Assembly (NCBI GenBank): GCA_023442085.1
Contig: JAEZMT010000110.1
Location: 1 to 20,937, forward strand
Direction: 5' to 3'
DNA from: Pseudomonadota bacterium
GTDB lineage: Bacteria; Pseudomonadota; Alphaproteobacteria; Rhizobiales; Xanthobacteraceae
Length of the DNA: 20,937 nt
A program made the translations under genes and the position numbers. The first letter of the stretch is position 1. Every line of letters begins with the position of its first letter. This document shows positions 6,839-13,739 of this stretch, piece after piece. The notes below the pieces were generated by a model. That model worked only from the letters and a program-made list of their open reading frames with translations, made no database searches and had not been told where the DNA came from.

Positions 6839-7930
6839 TCAGCCGCGGGTGCGGGCGCGCACCATGAAGTCGTCATACGTGAACTCGACGATCTGCCACC
6901 ACAGATAGGCGTTGTTGCGGAACGTCTTCATGTCCTCGTAGATCTTCTTGAAGTCCTCGTTCTTGCCGCCAATTTCCTCATAGAGCTGCTGCGAGGCCTT
7001 GTAGGCGGCGTCCATCACGTCGTTCGGGTAACGACGCAGCTGGGTGCCGGCCTTCACGAGGCTCTGCACAGCCACCGGGTTCTTGGCGTCGTAGCTCGCG
7101 AGCATGCTCTCGTTGGCCTGCGCCATGGCGGAGGTGAGGATCGCCTTGTAGTTCTTCGGCAGCTCGGCGAGCTTGTCCTGGTTGACGAAGAAGTTGAGGG
7201 CGGCGGAGCCTTCCCACCAGCCGGGGAAGTAATAATACTGGGCCACCTTGAAGAGGCCGAGCTTCTCGTCGTCATACGGGCCGACCCACTCGGCCGCGTC
7301 GATGGTGCCCTTCTCCAGCGCGGGATAGATGTCGCCGCCGGCCAGCTGCTGCGGCACCACGCCGAGCTTGGCCAGCACCTGCCCACCGATGCCGGCGATG
7401 CGCATCTTGAGGCCCTTGAGGTCCTCGACCGTCTTGATTTCCTTGCGGAACCAGCCGCCCATCTGTCCGCCGGTGTTGCCACCGGGGAACATCACCACGC
7501 CGTACTTCTTGTAGAACTCGTTCAGCAGGTTCATGCCGTTGCCGAACAGGAACCACGCGTTGATCTGGCGGGCGTTGAGGCCGAACGGAATGGCGGTGCC
7601 GAGGCCGAAGGTCGGATCCTTGCCCACGTAATAATAGGACGCCGAGTGGCACATCTCGACGGTCTTGTTGGTGGTGGCGTCGAGCGCCTGCAGGCCGGGG
7701 ACGATTTCACCCGCCGCGAACACCTGGATCTGGAACTTGCCGTCGGTCGCCTCGGCCACCTGCTTCGCCATCAGCTCGGCGGCGCCATAGATGGTGTCGA
7801 GGGACTTGGGGAAGGACGACGTGCAGCGCCACTTCACTTCCGGCGCCGACTGCGCGATCGCCGGCATGGCCACGGCTGCGGAAGCGGCAACACCCGCGCT
7901 GGCGGCGGTGAGGAACTCACGGCGTTTCAT
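6839..7930 (-). CDS. TRAP transporter solute-binding protein, DctP/TakP-like, Tat-exported
   Basis: This is a periplasmic receptor of a tripartite (TRAP) transporter, 363 aa. The N-terminus carries a twin-arginine signal (MKRREFL, Arg3-Arg4) and a likely AIA cleavage site after residue 26. Tat export is known for part of this family. The conserved arginine that binds the ligand carboxylate is probably Arg177 in LKGLKMRIAG. The motifs AAEWVGPYDDEKLGL (212-226) and YYYFPGWWEG (232-241) resemble the TakP / 2-oxoacid branch, so an organic acid ligand is likely; this comes from family knowledge. The start at 7930 has a GGGAG site six bases upstream. No DctQ or DctM gene is adjacent. The only TRAP permease in the window is the fused protein starting at 15832, and whether they are partners is unknown. 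Confidence 0.94.
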   Translation of the reverse strand: MKRREFLTAASAGVAASAAVAMPAIAQSAPEVKWRCTSSFPKSLDTIYGAAELMAKQVAEATDGKFQIQVFAAGEIVPGLQALDATTNKTVEMCHSASYYYVGKDPTFGLGTAIPFGLNARQINAWFLFGNGMNLLNEFYKKYGVVMFPGGNTGGQMGGWFRKEIKTVEDLKGLKMRIAGIGGQVLAKLGVVPQQLAGGDIYPALEKGTIDAAEWVGPYDDEKLGLFKVAQYYYFPGWWEGSAALNFFVNQDKLAELPKNYKAILTSAMAQANESMLASYDAKNPVAVQSLVKAGTQLRRYPNDVMDAAYKASQQLYEEIGGKNEDFKKIYEDMKTFRNNAYLWWQIVEFTYDDFMVRARTRG

Positions 7931-8040
7931 GGAGAACTCCCTGGGGCTCTTTAAACGCAGCGCCGCTTCTGGGGCGGGCCGTCTTACCGCTTTTAGAACA
8001 GGCGCCGTTCGGGCTCAACGCGGAGGAAGGTATGAAACGC

Positions 8041-8070
8041 GCCGCCCCGGGGAAAAAATGCCCCGGCGGC
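8041..8070 (-). terminator. Possible hairpin downstream of mrp
   Basis: GC-rich arms at 8041-8052 and 8061-8070 pair with a 2-base bulge around an A-rich loop (T-rich on the minus strand). It lies about 40 bases past the mrp stop. The T-run is in the loop, not after the stem, so it is not a classic terminator. Confidence 0.3.
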
Positions 8071-8111
8071 TCAAATTCCCGTCACCGCCCCGGCCGGTCC
8101 CGCAGCCGCCC

Positions 8112-9260
8112 TCACTCGATGACGATGCGCGGCGCCTGCCGGCTCTGCGCCGTGGCCTTGTCGAGGGCCGCCTTCACGCCGGTGGCGACGTGGCGGTAGG
8201 CATCCGCCTGCGGGCTGTCGGGATCGGAGACGAGGATCGGCAGGCCGGCGTCCGACATTTCGCGAATGCGCATGTGGAGCGGGATCTCGCCGAGGAACGG
8301 CACGCCCATCTTGTCCGCCTCCGCATGGGCGCCGCCATGGCCGAAGATGTCCGAGCGCCCGCCACAATGCGGGCAGATGAAGTGGGACATGTTCTCCACG
8401 ACGCCGAGGATCGGCACATTCACCCGCTCGAACATGGCGACGCCGCGCCGCGCATCGATGAGGGCGAGGTCCTGCGGGGTGGAGACGATGACCGCGCCGG
8501 CAAGATTCACCTGCTGCGCCATGGTCAGCTGGGCATCACCCGTGCCGGGGGGCATGTCCACCACCAGCACGTCGAGGGGACCCCACTTCACGTCCTTCAG
8601 CATCTGCGAGATGGCGGACATGACCATCGGCCCGCGCCAGATCATCGGCGTGTCTTCCTCCACGAGGAAGCCGATGGACATCAGCTGCAGGCCGAAATTC
8701 TCCAGCGGAAGCATGGTCTTGCCGTCCGCCGTGGTCTCCGGCTTCTGGGCGACGCCGGTGAGGCGCGGCACCGAGGGGCCGTAGATGTCGGCGTCGAGCA
8801 GGCCGACCTTGAGGCCGAGGTCGCGCAGCGCCAGAGCCAGATTGATGGAGGTGGTGGACTTGCCCACGCCCCCCTTGCCCGACGCCACCGCGATGATGGA
8901 GGCGACGCCCGGCACGGCGATGCCGCGCGGCGCCGGCGCCCCACCATGGGCATGGCCGTGGCTATGACCGTGATTGTGCGCGGGGGCGGCGGGAGCCTGC
9001 TTGCGCTCGGCGGTGAGGGTGACGAGGGCCGAGGCAACCCCCGGCAGCGCCTTCACCGCATTCTCGGCGGCGATGCGCACATCCTCCCACGCCCGCGCCT
9101 GGGCCGGATCGATGTTGATGGAAAGATAGACCTTGCCCGACGTGACCACGACGCCGGCCAGCGCCGGCGATACGGACAGGGCGACGCCTTCCGGCGTGCG
9201 CACCTTGGCCAGAGTGGAACGGACGGTGTCCTCGGAAAGCTCGGCCGTGTGGCTCATCAT
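8112..9260 (-). CDS. mrp: Mrp/ApbC-family iron-sulfur carrier P-loop ATPase
   Basis: This is a cytoplasmic Fe-S cluster carrier or assembly ATPase, 382 aa. The N-terminal domain (residues about 9-86) is the MIP18/DUF59-type fold. Then come a linker at 87-120 with a His-rich tract (six His in 95-105) and the ParA/MinD-like ATPase domain. Marks are the deviant Walker A SGKGGVGKST (127-136), LLDADIYGPS (154-163), VVDMPPGTGD (233-242) and the cluster-binding CPHC (Cys296, Cys299). The start is taken at 9260 (MMSHTAEL); Met2 is equally possible, with GGGAG upstream. A longer in-frame extension is rejected as low-complexity and overlapping arsR. The gene stands alone, divergent from the arsenic operon. 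The His tract could bind metal, which is inferred only. Confidence 0.95.
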   Translation of the reverse strand: MMSHTAELSEDTVRSTLAKVRTPEGVALSVSPALAGVVVTSGKVYLSINIDPAQARAWEDVRIAAENAVKALPGVASALVTLTAERKQAPAAPAHNHGHSHGHAHGGAPAPRGIAVPGVASIIAVASGKGGVGKSTTSINLALALRDLGLKVGLLDADIYGPSVPRLTGVAQKPETTADGKTMLPLENFGLQLMSIGFLVEEDTPMIWRGPMVMSAISQMLKDVKWGPLDVLVVDMPPGTGDAQLTMAQQVNLAGAVIVSTPQDLALIDARRGVAMFERVNVPILGVVENMSHFICPHCGGRSDIFGHGGAHAEADKMGVPFLGEIPLHMRIREMSDAGLPILVSDPDSPQADAYRHVATGVKAALDKATAQSRQAPRIVIE

Positions 9261-9432
9261 GTCACTCAACTCCCCGGCCGGTCGGCGCGCATCTGGGGCA
9301 GGCGCGGGGGCCGGACTGGAACGGTTTGAAGTCTTCTTCTGATTCGCACGAGAGGCGGCGCCTGCAAAGCCCGACATATGGGCGCTGATTAAACCCTGGG
9401 CAGAACGGACGCCAGCCTTCCATGGGCAGATG

Positions 9433-9464
9433 TTGTAGTCCGGCCGTTGCGGCGGGGCTATATT
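9433..9464 (+). promoter_or_regulatory. Candidate promoter of the ars operon
   Basis: TATATT at 9459-9464 is a good -10 box in otherwise GC-rich DNA. The best upstream -35-like box is TTGTAG at 9433-9438, with a long 20-base spacer. Transcription would start about 10 bases before the arsR ATG, leaving almost no leader. Confidence 0.45.
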
Positions 9465-9483
9465 TCTATTATTCATGAAATAT
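9460..9483 (+). promoter_or_regulatory. Probable ArsR operator overlapping the arsR start codon
   Basis: ATATTTC (9460-9466) and GAAATAT (9477-9483) form a perfect 7-bp inverted repeat around a 10-base spacer that itself holds most of TTCATGAA. It covers the -10 box and the first two bases of the arsR ATG (9482). Dyad operators overlapping the promoter are typical of ArsR-family autorepressors, so this is the likely ArsR site. Binding is an inference. Confidence 0.6.
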
Positions 9484-9844
9484 GGAATTGAATCAGGCCG
9501 TGCCCGTCCTCTCCGCCCTCGCACACGAAGGCCGCCTCAGCGCGCTGCGCCTGCTCGTGGAGGCGGGACCGGAAGGCCTCGCGGCCGGCGAGATGGCGCG
9601 GCGGCTCGGCGTTCCGGCCAATACGCTCTCCGCCAGCCTCGCCCTCCTCACCAATGCCGGGCTGGTGTCGTCCCGCCGCGAGGGCCGCTCCATCATCTAT
9701 GCGGCGCGATTCGAAACGGTGAATAGCCTCATCGCCTTCCTCACCGACCAATGCTGCGGCGGCCGGCCCGAGCTGTGCGCCCCCGATCGCGGCGGCGCGG
9801 CGGCCTGCGCCCCGCACACCACGCGGAACGGCCCTTCATCATGA
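9482..9844 (+). CDS. arsR: ArsR-family arsenic-responsive repressor
   Basis: This is a small winged-helix repressor (120 aa) that leaves DNA when it binds arsenite or antimonite. Residues about 5-85 hold the helix-turn-helix fold: LSALAHEGRLSALRLL, the recognition region MARRLGVPANTLSASLALL, and the wing LVSSRREGRSIIYAA. The likely metalloid site is the C-terminal cysteine group Cys91-Cys92 and Cys99 (CCGGRPELC). This resembles the C-terminal site of Acidithiobacillus-type ArsR rather than the helix-3 CxC of plasmid ArsR. Cys109 is extra. There is no Shine-Dalgarno before the ATG at 9482, and the candidate operator overlaps the start, suggesting near-leaderless translation. Its stop overlaps the aqpS start (ATGA), so the two are translationally coupled. 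Confidence 0.93.
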   Translation: MELNQAVPVLSALAHEGRLSALRLLVEAGPEGLAAGEMARRLGVPANTLSASLALLTNAGLVSSRREGRSIIYAARFETVNSLIAFLTDQCCGGRPELCAPDRGGAAACAPHTTRNGPSS

Positions 9845-10572
9845 ACCAGATCAGCCCGCCCACCGCCGCGTTCGAGGAGGCCCGGCCCGTCGCCGCCCCC
9901 CCCGCCTTCGATGTCCCGCGCCGCCTCGCCGCCGAGACGGTGGGCACCGCCCTGCTGCTCGCCATCGTCATCGGCTCCGGCATCATGGGGGAGCGGCTGG
10001 CAGGCGGAAACATTGCCATCGCGCTCCTCGGCAACACGCTGGCCACCGGCGCCGGGCTGGTGGTGCTCATCACGGCGTTCGGCCCCGTGTCCGGCGCGCA
10101 CTTCAACCCGGCGGTGACGCTGGTGTTCGCGCTGAGGGGCGAGATCGGCTGGCGTGCGGCGGCGGCCTATGTCGCGGCCCAGCTGGCCGGCGCGGTGGCG
10201 GGCGTCCTCATGGCCCATGCCATGTTCGCCGAGCCGATGGTGCAGATTTCAGCCAAGCTTCGCGACGGCGCGGCGCAGGGCTTCTCGGAGGGGGTGGCGA
10301 CCTTCGGCCTCGTCATGGCCATCCTCGCCACCCTGCGCGCGCGGCCGGACATGGTGCCGGCGGTGGTCGGGCTCTACATCACCTCGGCCTATTGGTTCAC
10401 CGCCTCCACCTCTTTCGCCAACCCGGCGGTGACGCTGGCGCGCAGCCTGAGCGACACCTTCGCCGGCATCGCGCCGCAGTCCGTCCCCCTCTTCCTGCTC
10501 GCCCAACTGGCGGGCGCCCTGGCCGCCGCGGCCCTGTGCGGCTGGCTTTTCCGCGAAAGATCAAGTCGATGA
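9841..10572 (+). CDS. aqpS: Aquaglyceroporin (MIP family), probable arsenite channel
   Basis: This is an inner-membrane channel of 243 aa with six membrane helices and the two half-helix NPA motifs HFNPAVT (NPA 89-91) and FANPAVTLAR (NPA 194-196, selectivity-filter Arg201). In S. meliloti an aquaglyceroporin, AqpS, sits between arsR and arsC and lets internally formed arsenite leave the cell. The same gene order and tight overlap here support that role, so the symbol rests on context. The gene starts inside the arsR stop and ends with ATGA overlapping arsC. The 25-residue N-terminal tail before the first helix is Pro/Ala-rich. No arsB or ACR3 pump gene is present in the window, so this would be the only arsenite exit encoded here. 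Confidence 0.93.
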   Translation: MNQISPPTAAFEEARPVAAPPAFDVPRRLAAETVGTALLLAIVIGSGIMGERLAGGNIAIALLGNTLATGAGLVVLITAFGPVSGAHFNPAVTLVFALRGEIGWRAAAAYVAAQLAGAVAGVLMAHAMFAEPMVQISAKLRDGAAQGFSEGVATFGLVMAILATLRARPDMVPAVVGLYITSAYWFTASTSFANPAVTLARSLSDTFAGIAPQSVPLFLLAQLAGALAAAALCGWLFRERSSR

Positions 10573-10982
10573 GCGATTTTCCGGTCACCATCTATCACAA
10601 CCCGCGCTGCGGAACTTCGCGCAACACCCTCGCCATGATCCGCGCCTCCGGCGTCGAGCCGACGGTGGTGGAGTATCTCAAGACCGGATGGACGAAGGTG
10701 CAGCTCACCGACCTCGCCGCCGCCACCGGCGCGCCTTTGCGCGACCTTCTGCGCGCCAAGGAGCCCCTCGTCGCCGAGCTGAAGCTCGACGGGCCGGAGG
10801 TGACAGACGAGGCCTTGCTCGCGGCCATGGTCGAGCACCCCATCCTCGTGAACCGGCCCATCGTGGTCACGCCGAAAGGCACGCGCCTGTGCCGTCCGTC
10901 CGAGGTCGTGCTCGATCTGCTGGAGACACCGCCGGAAAGCTTCACCAAGGAAGACGGCGAGGTGGTGAGCGCAGCGCGCTGA
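10569..10982 (+). CDS. arsC: Arsenate reductase, glutaredoxin-dependent
   Basis: This is a cytoplasmic enzyme (137 aa) that reduces arsenate to arsenite using glutathione and glutaredoxin. The active-site motif HNPRCGTSRN places the catalytic Cys at 14. Arg62, Arg96 and Arg109 match the E. coli R773 ArsC residues Cys12, Arg60, Arg94 and Arg107 with a constant offset of two. The block NRPIVVTPKGTRLCRP (95-110) is characteristic. The start overlaps the aqpS stop (ATGA). It is the last clear gene of the arsR-aqpS-arsC operon; arsH, found in the S. meliloti operon, is not seen here. Confidence 0.96.
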   Translation: MSDFPVTIYHNPRCGTSRNTLAMIRASGVEPTVVEYLKTGWTKVQLTDLAAATGAPLRDLLRAKEPLVAELKLDGPEVTDEALLAAMVEHPILVNRPIVVTPKGTRLCRPSEVVLDLLETPPESFTKEDGEVVSAAR

Positions 10983-11060
10983 ACCGCTGCCCGGCTGGTA
11001 CGGGAAATGCTTCGGCCAGGGTCCCGCTGTCGCGAACCCGCCAAGACCTTTACGCAGCCC

Positions 11061-11612
11061 ATGACCGTTCCGCATCCCACGCCCGTCCACGAGATCCCCC
11101 TCGGCATCCGCCGCAAGGCCATCGCGGTGCATGAGGCGGGGCACGCGCTCGTGGCGGTCCTGCTCAGGCGCGACGTGACCGAGGCGCTGCTGCACCCGCC
11201 GGACGGGCTGAGCGGGGAGACCCGCTTCGCCGATGCGGAAAGCGCGCCGCTCGATCCCACAGTGGAAGCAGACCGGCGTCGCATGGCCGACGCCATCGTC
11301 GTGCTCATGGCCGGACAGGTGGCGGAAGCCGAATACTGGCGCCGGCACGCCTCGCTGTATTCCCCAAAGGTGAATTCCCACCGCAGCGATGCGGCGGAAA
11401 TTCTCACGCTCAAGGCCGGCCTCGCCCTCGGCCCGGAGCAGGACGCCCTGTTCACCGGCTACTGCATCGAGCGCGCGAAGAAGCTGGTGCTTCAGGAGGC
11501 AGCGCAGGCGGCGATCCAGGAGATCGCCATGCGGCTGTCCGAAACCATGTCCATGCTGCGGGCGGAGCTGGACGAGATCATCGCCCGCCATCGGGTGAAG
11601 CTGCCGAAATAG
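11061..11612 (+). CDS. Stand-alone M41 (FtsH-type) peptidase-domain protein
   Basis: This 183-aa protein matches the zinc peptidase domain of FtsH without its AAA+ ATPase or membrane helices. HEAGH (residues 24-28) gives two zinc His and the catalytic Glu. The block VLMAGQVAEAEYW (81-93) matches FtsH's LLGGRAAEE, and Asp110 in SDAAEIL sits where FtsH has the third zinc ligand (SNDI). It therefore looks catalytically complete. The C-terminal third is helical. The start is uncertain: ATG 11061 is preferred because similarity begins soon after, but ATG 11007 is in frame and 24 bases after arsC. The gene lies on the same strand as the ars operon with no evident terminator between, so co-transcription is possible. 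Its last 35 bases overlap the convergent MFS gene. The substrate is unknown. Confidence 0.82.
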   Translation: MTVPHPTPVHEIPLGIRRKAIAVHEAGHALVAVLLRRDVTEALLHPPDGLSGETRFADAESAPLDPTVEADRRRMADAIVVLMAGQVAEAEYWRRHASLYSPKVNSHRSDAAEILTLKAGLALGPEQDALFTGYCIERAKKLVLQEAAQAAIQEIAMRLSETMSMLRAELDEIIARHRVKLPK

Positions 11613-12909
11613 CCGCGTCCTCCTCCCGCCGCCGCGTTTCAGGCATGGCGACCAGCACCGCGAGAAAGCCGAGCGCCGCCAGAGCCGCGAGCATCTCGAA
11701 CGCGGCGAAGCTGCCGAAGCGGTCGGCGACGATGCCGGCGAGCAGAGTGCTGATGGAGGCGCCGATGCCCATGGCGCACCCCACCGCCCCCTGCGCCAGA
11801 TTGAAATGGCCGCTCCGGTGGGTGAGATCGAACACCACCAGCGGCACCAGCACGCCGAACACCGCCGCCGACAGTCCGTCGAGGATCTGGATGGCCACCA
11901 GCCCCACCGGATCGGTGACGGTGGCGAACAGGAGCCCGCGCACCACCAGCGCGCCGAACCCCGCCAGCAGCACCGGCCGACGCCCGAGGCTCTGCGCCAG
12001 CCGCCCCGCCAGCGGCGACAGGACGGTGACGGTGAATTGCGGCACCACCATTGCCGCCGCCACCATCACGGTGGCCGCCTCGGTGGAGCGCATGGTGAGC
12101 ATGCTGGCGGCGAGCGGCAGCATGGCCGCATTGGCGAGGTGGAAGGCCATGACGCAGCCGGCGAAGATCACCAGCGGGCGATTGCGCGCCAGCGCCAGAA
12201 GGCCGGCGGCGAGCCCCACCTTCGCCTCGCCCCTCCCCTCTTCCGCGTCCTGCCGGATCGCGGGAGGGGCCGCGATCTCGTCGGGACGGATGCGCGAGAG
12301 GGCGAGGAGCGCCGGCACCACCATCAGCGCGGTGAGATAGAACACCGCGTGGCTCGACAGATAATAGCCCACCGCCCCCATCGCCGCCGCCGCGATGCCG
12401 GTGCCGGCGGAGGCGAAGGCGGCGTTGCGGCCCAGCCGCGCGCCCACCTGCCCCGGCGCGGCGAGCCTGACGCTCATGGAGACCAGCGCCAGCCCGGCGA
12501 CGCAGCTCGCCGCCGCATGCACCACCCGAGAGGCCGCCACCACCGCGAACACCGGCCAGAGCGCGAAGGCGAGCGCGGCCCCGCCGATGAGCAGGAGCGA
12601 CACCGCGATGGCGGGCCGCAGCGCCTTCAGCCGGTCCACGAAGGCCCCGAGCGGGATCTGCCCGCCGAGGCTCACCAGTGAGCCGATGGTGAGGACGAGG
12701 CCGATATCCGCCTGCGTCCATTTCTGGGTGGTGAGGAAGACGGCGATGAACGGGCCGAAGCCGGTCTGGACATCGGCGATGAAGAACACCAGCCAGTCGA
12801 GCCCGCGCCGGCTCCGCGCCGAGGCGGGCGGCGAAGGCGCCCCGGGCGGGATGGGGCGCGCGGCGGCATCGTCCCTCTGGCCCGGTGGCCCGTCGATCAC
12901 GTCGGTCAT
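11578..12909 (-). CDS. MFS transporter
   Basis: This is an inner-membrane protein of 443 aa with about twelve hydrophobic segments and a cytoplasmic, Arg/Pro-rich N-terminal tail of about 36 residues. Loop motifs include GAFVDRLKALRP after the second helix and SPLAGRLAQSLGRRPVL in the second half, both MFS-like. It resembles multidrug or unknown-substrate exporters, and the substrate cannot be told. The start at 12909 (MTDVIDG) is chosen over a GTG at 12927 because of an AAGG site upstream; both are possible. It lies 26 bases downstream of the PRC-barrel gene on the same strand, so the two probably form an operon. The 3' end overlaps the M41-like gene by 35 bases. Confidence 0.9.
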   Translation of the reverse strand: MTDVIDGPPGQRDDAAARPIPPGAPSPPASARSRRGLDWLVFFIADVQTGFGPFIAVFLTTQKWTQADIGLVLTIGSLVSLGGQIPLGAFVDRLKALRPAIAVSLLLIGGAALAFALWPVFAVVAASRVVHAAASCVAGLALVSMSVRLAAPGQVGARLGRNAAFASAGTGIAAAAMGAVGYYLSSHAVFYLTALMVVPALLALSRIRPDEIAAPPAIRQDAEEGRGEAKVGLAAGLLALARNRPLVIFAGCVMAFHLANAAMLPLAASMLTMRSTEAATVMVAAAMVVPQFTVTVLSPLAGRLAQSLGRRPVLLAGFGALVVRGLLFATVTDPVGLVAIQILDGLSAAVFGVLVPLVVFDLTHRSGHFNLAQGAVGCAMGIGASISTLLAGIVADRFGSFAAFEMLAALAALGFLAVLVAMPETRRREEDAAISAASPDGGR

Positions 12910-12935
12910 GCCGATGCGCCTTGCCACCGTGCGTC

Positions 12936-13592
12936 TTACGGCTTGGTGGCGGGAGCGGCGGCGGGCGGGGTCGTGGGCGCTGCCGGTGTCGGCGCAGGAA
13001 CAACGGCGGCCGGTGGGGGTGTCGGCGCGGGATCGGCCCGGCCGACGATCACCACCGGCTCGCCCGGCTTGTAGACGGGGGCCGTGCGCAGCTGGTCCCG
13101 GGAGAGATCGGCGCCGATGGACTCCATGGCCCCGGAGGCGGGGAAGTGCAGAACGCGCCAGTCCACGGCGATCTTGCGCGAGCCCACCCCCAGGAACCCG
13201 CCGAAATCGATGATGGCGGCGCGGATGGTGCCGGCGCGGTCGACCATCACGTCCACCACGCGCCCCATGTCGTCGCCATTGCCGCCCTTCACCGGCTTGC
13301 CGAGGAGCGTCTCGGCCACGCTTCCATCCAGTACCACGGCCGGCGTCTCCACCGCCGGCCGCGCCGGTGCGGCCTGAGGCGGCGCCGGACGCGCGGGGGT
13401 CTGTGGCGCGGGGGTCGCAGGCGCGGGGACCGATGGCGCTGGCTCGGCCGGAGGGGCCGGCTGTGCCAGCGCGGTCGCGGGCAGCAATGCCGCCGCGAAT
13501 GCGATCCGCCTCAGCCAGGGGCGCGAAACCAAGGCGTCAGCTCGTGCCCGGTGCAGAGGCGATGTCCCCTGATGCTGCGCGTGGTCCGCCAT
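12936..13592 (-). CDS. PRC-barrel domain protein, probably exported
   Basis: This 218-aa protein has a signal-peptide-like segment (Arg-rich start, hydrophobic 30-43, ALA then QPAPP), a Pro/Ala-rich linker (44-86), a PRC-barrel domain at about 90-175 (LLGKPVKGGNGDDMGRVVDV) and a second Pro/Ala-rich tail (187-218). PRC-barrel proteins of this kind are common in Hyphomicrobiales as small periplasmic proteins of unknown role. A strong AGGAGG site five bases before ATG 13592 sets the start; an upstream in-frame start at 13643 is less likely. The signal would begin unusually far in (about 25 residues), so membrane anchoring is also possible. It heads an apparent two-gene operon with the MFS transporter. 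Confidence 0.83.
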   Translation of the reverse strand: MADHAQHQGTSPLHRARADALVSRPWLRRIAFAAALLPATALAQPAPPAEPAPSVPAPATPAPQTPARPAPPQAAPARPAVETPAVVLDGSVAETLLGKPVKGGNGDDMGRVVDVMVDRAGTIRAAIIDFGGFLGVGSRKIAVDWRVLHFPASGAMESIGADLSRDQLRTAPVYKPGEPVVIVGRADPAPTPPPAAVVPAPTPAAPTTPPAAAPATKP

Positions 13593-13739
13593 GCCTGCCT
13601 CCTCAGCGACGCGCCGGATGGCGCAGTGCAGCGAATTCGTCACCGGAGGGGAAACGAACCGCGCCCCGCAGCGTTCCGGGTTCGTGCGTCAAGAGCGCCA
13701 GAACCTTCCGGACCAACGTCCCGAACCGCGCGAGGGCCT

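Noticed and set aside
9261..9458. Search of the mrp-arsR gap for an RNA gene or riboswitch
   Set aside because: No tRNA-like, riboswitch-like or strong hairpin structure was seen beyond the ars promoter and operator at its right edge.
9475..9726. Alternative ATG at 9475 before arsR
   Set aside because: It is in another frame and gives an Arg/Pro-rich product; the ArsR fold is encoded from 9482.
13655..13684. CGAACC/GGTTCG dyad in the gap between the PRC-barrel and ABC exporter genes
   Set aside because: It has only 6-bp arms and an 18-base spacer in GC-rich DNA; no regulator nearby suggests a site, so chance is likely.
12885..13739. 285-codon upstream extension of the ABC exporter
   Set aside because: It covers the divergent PRC-barrel gene and its product is Arg/Gly-rich without similarity to exporters.
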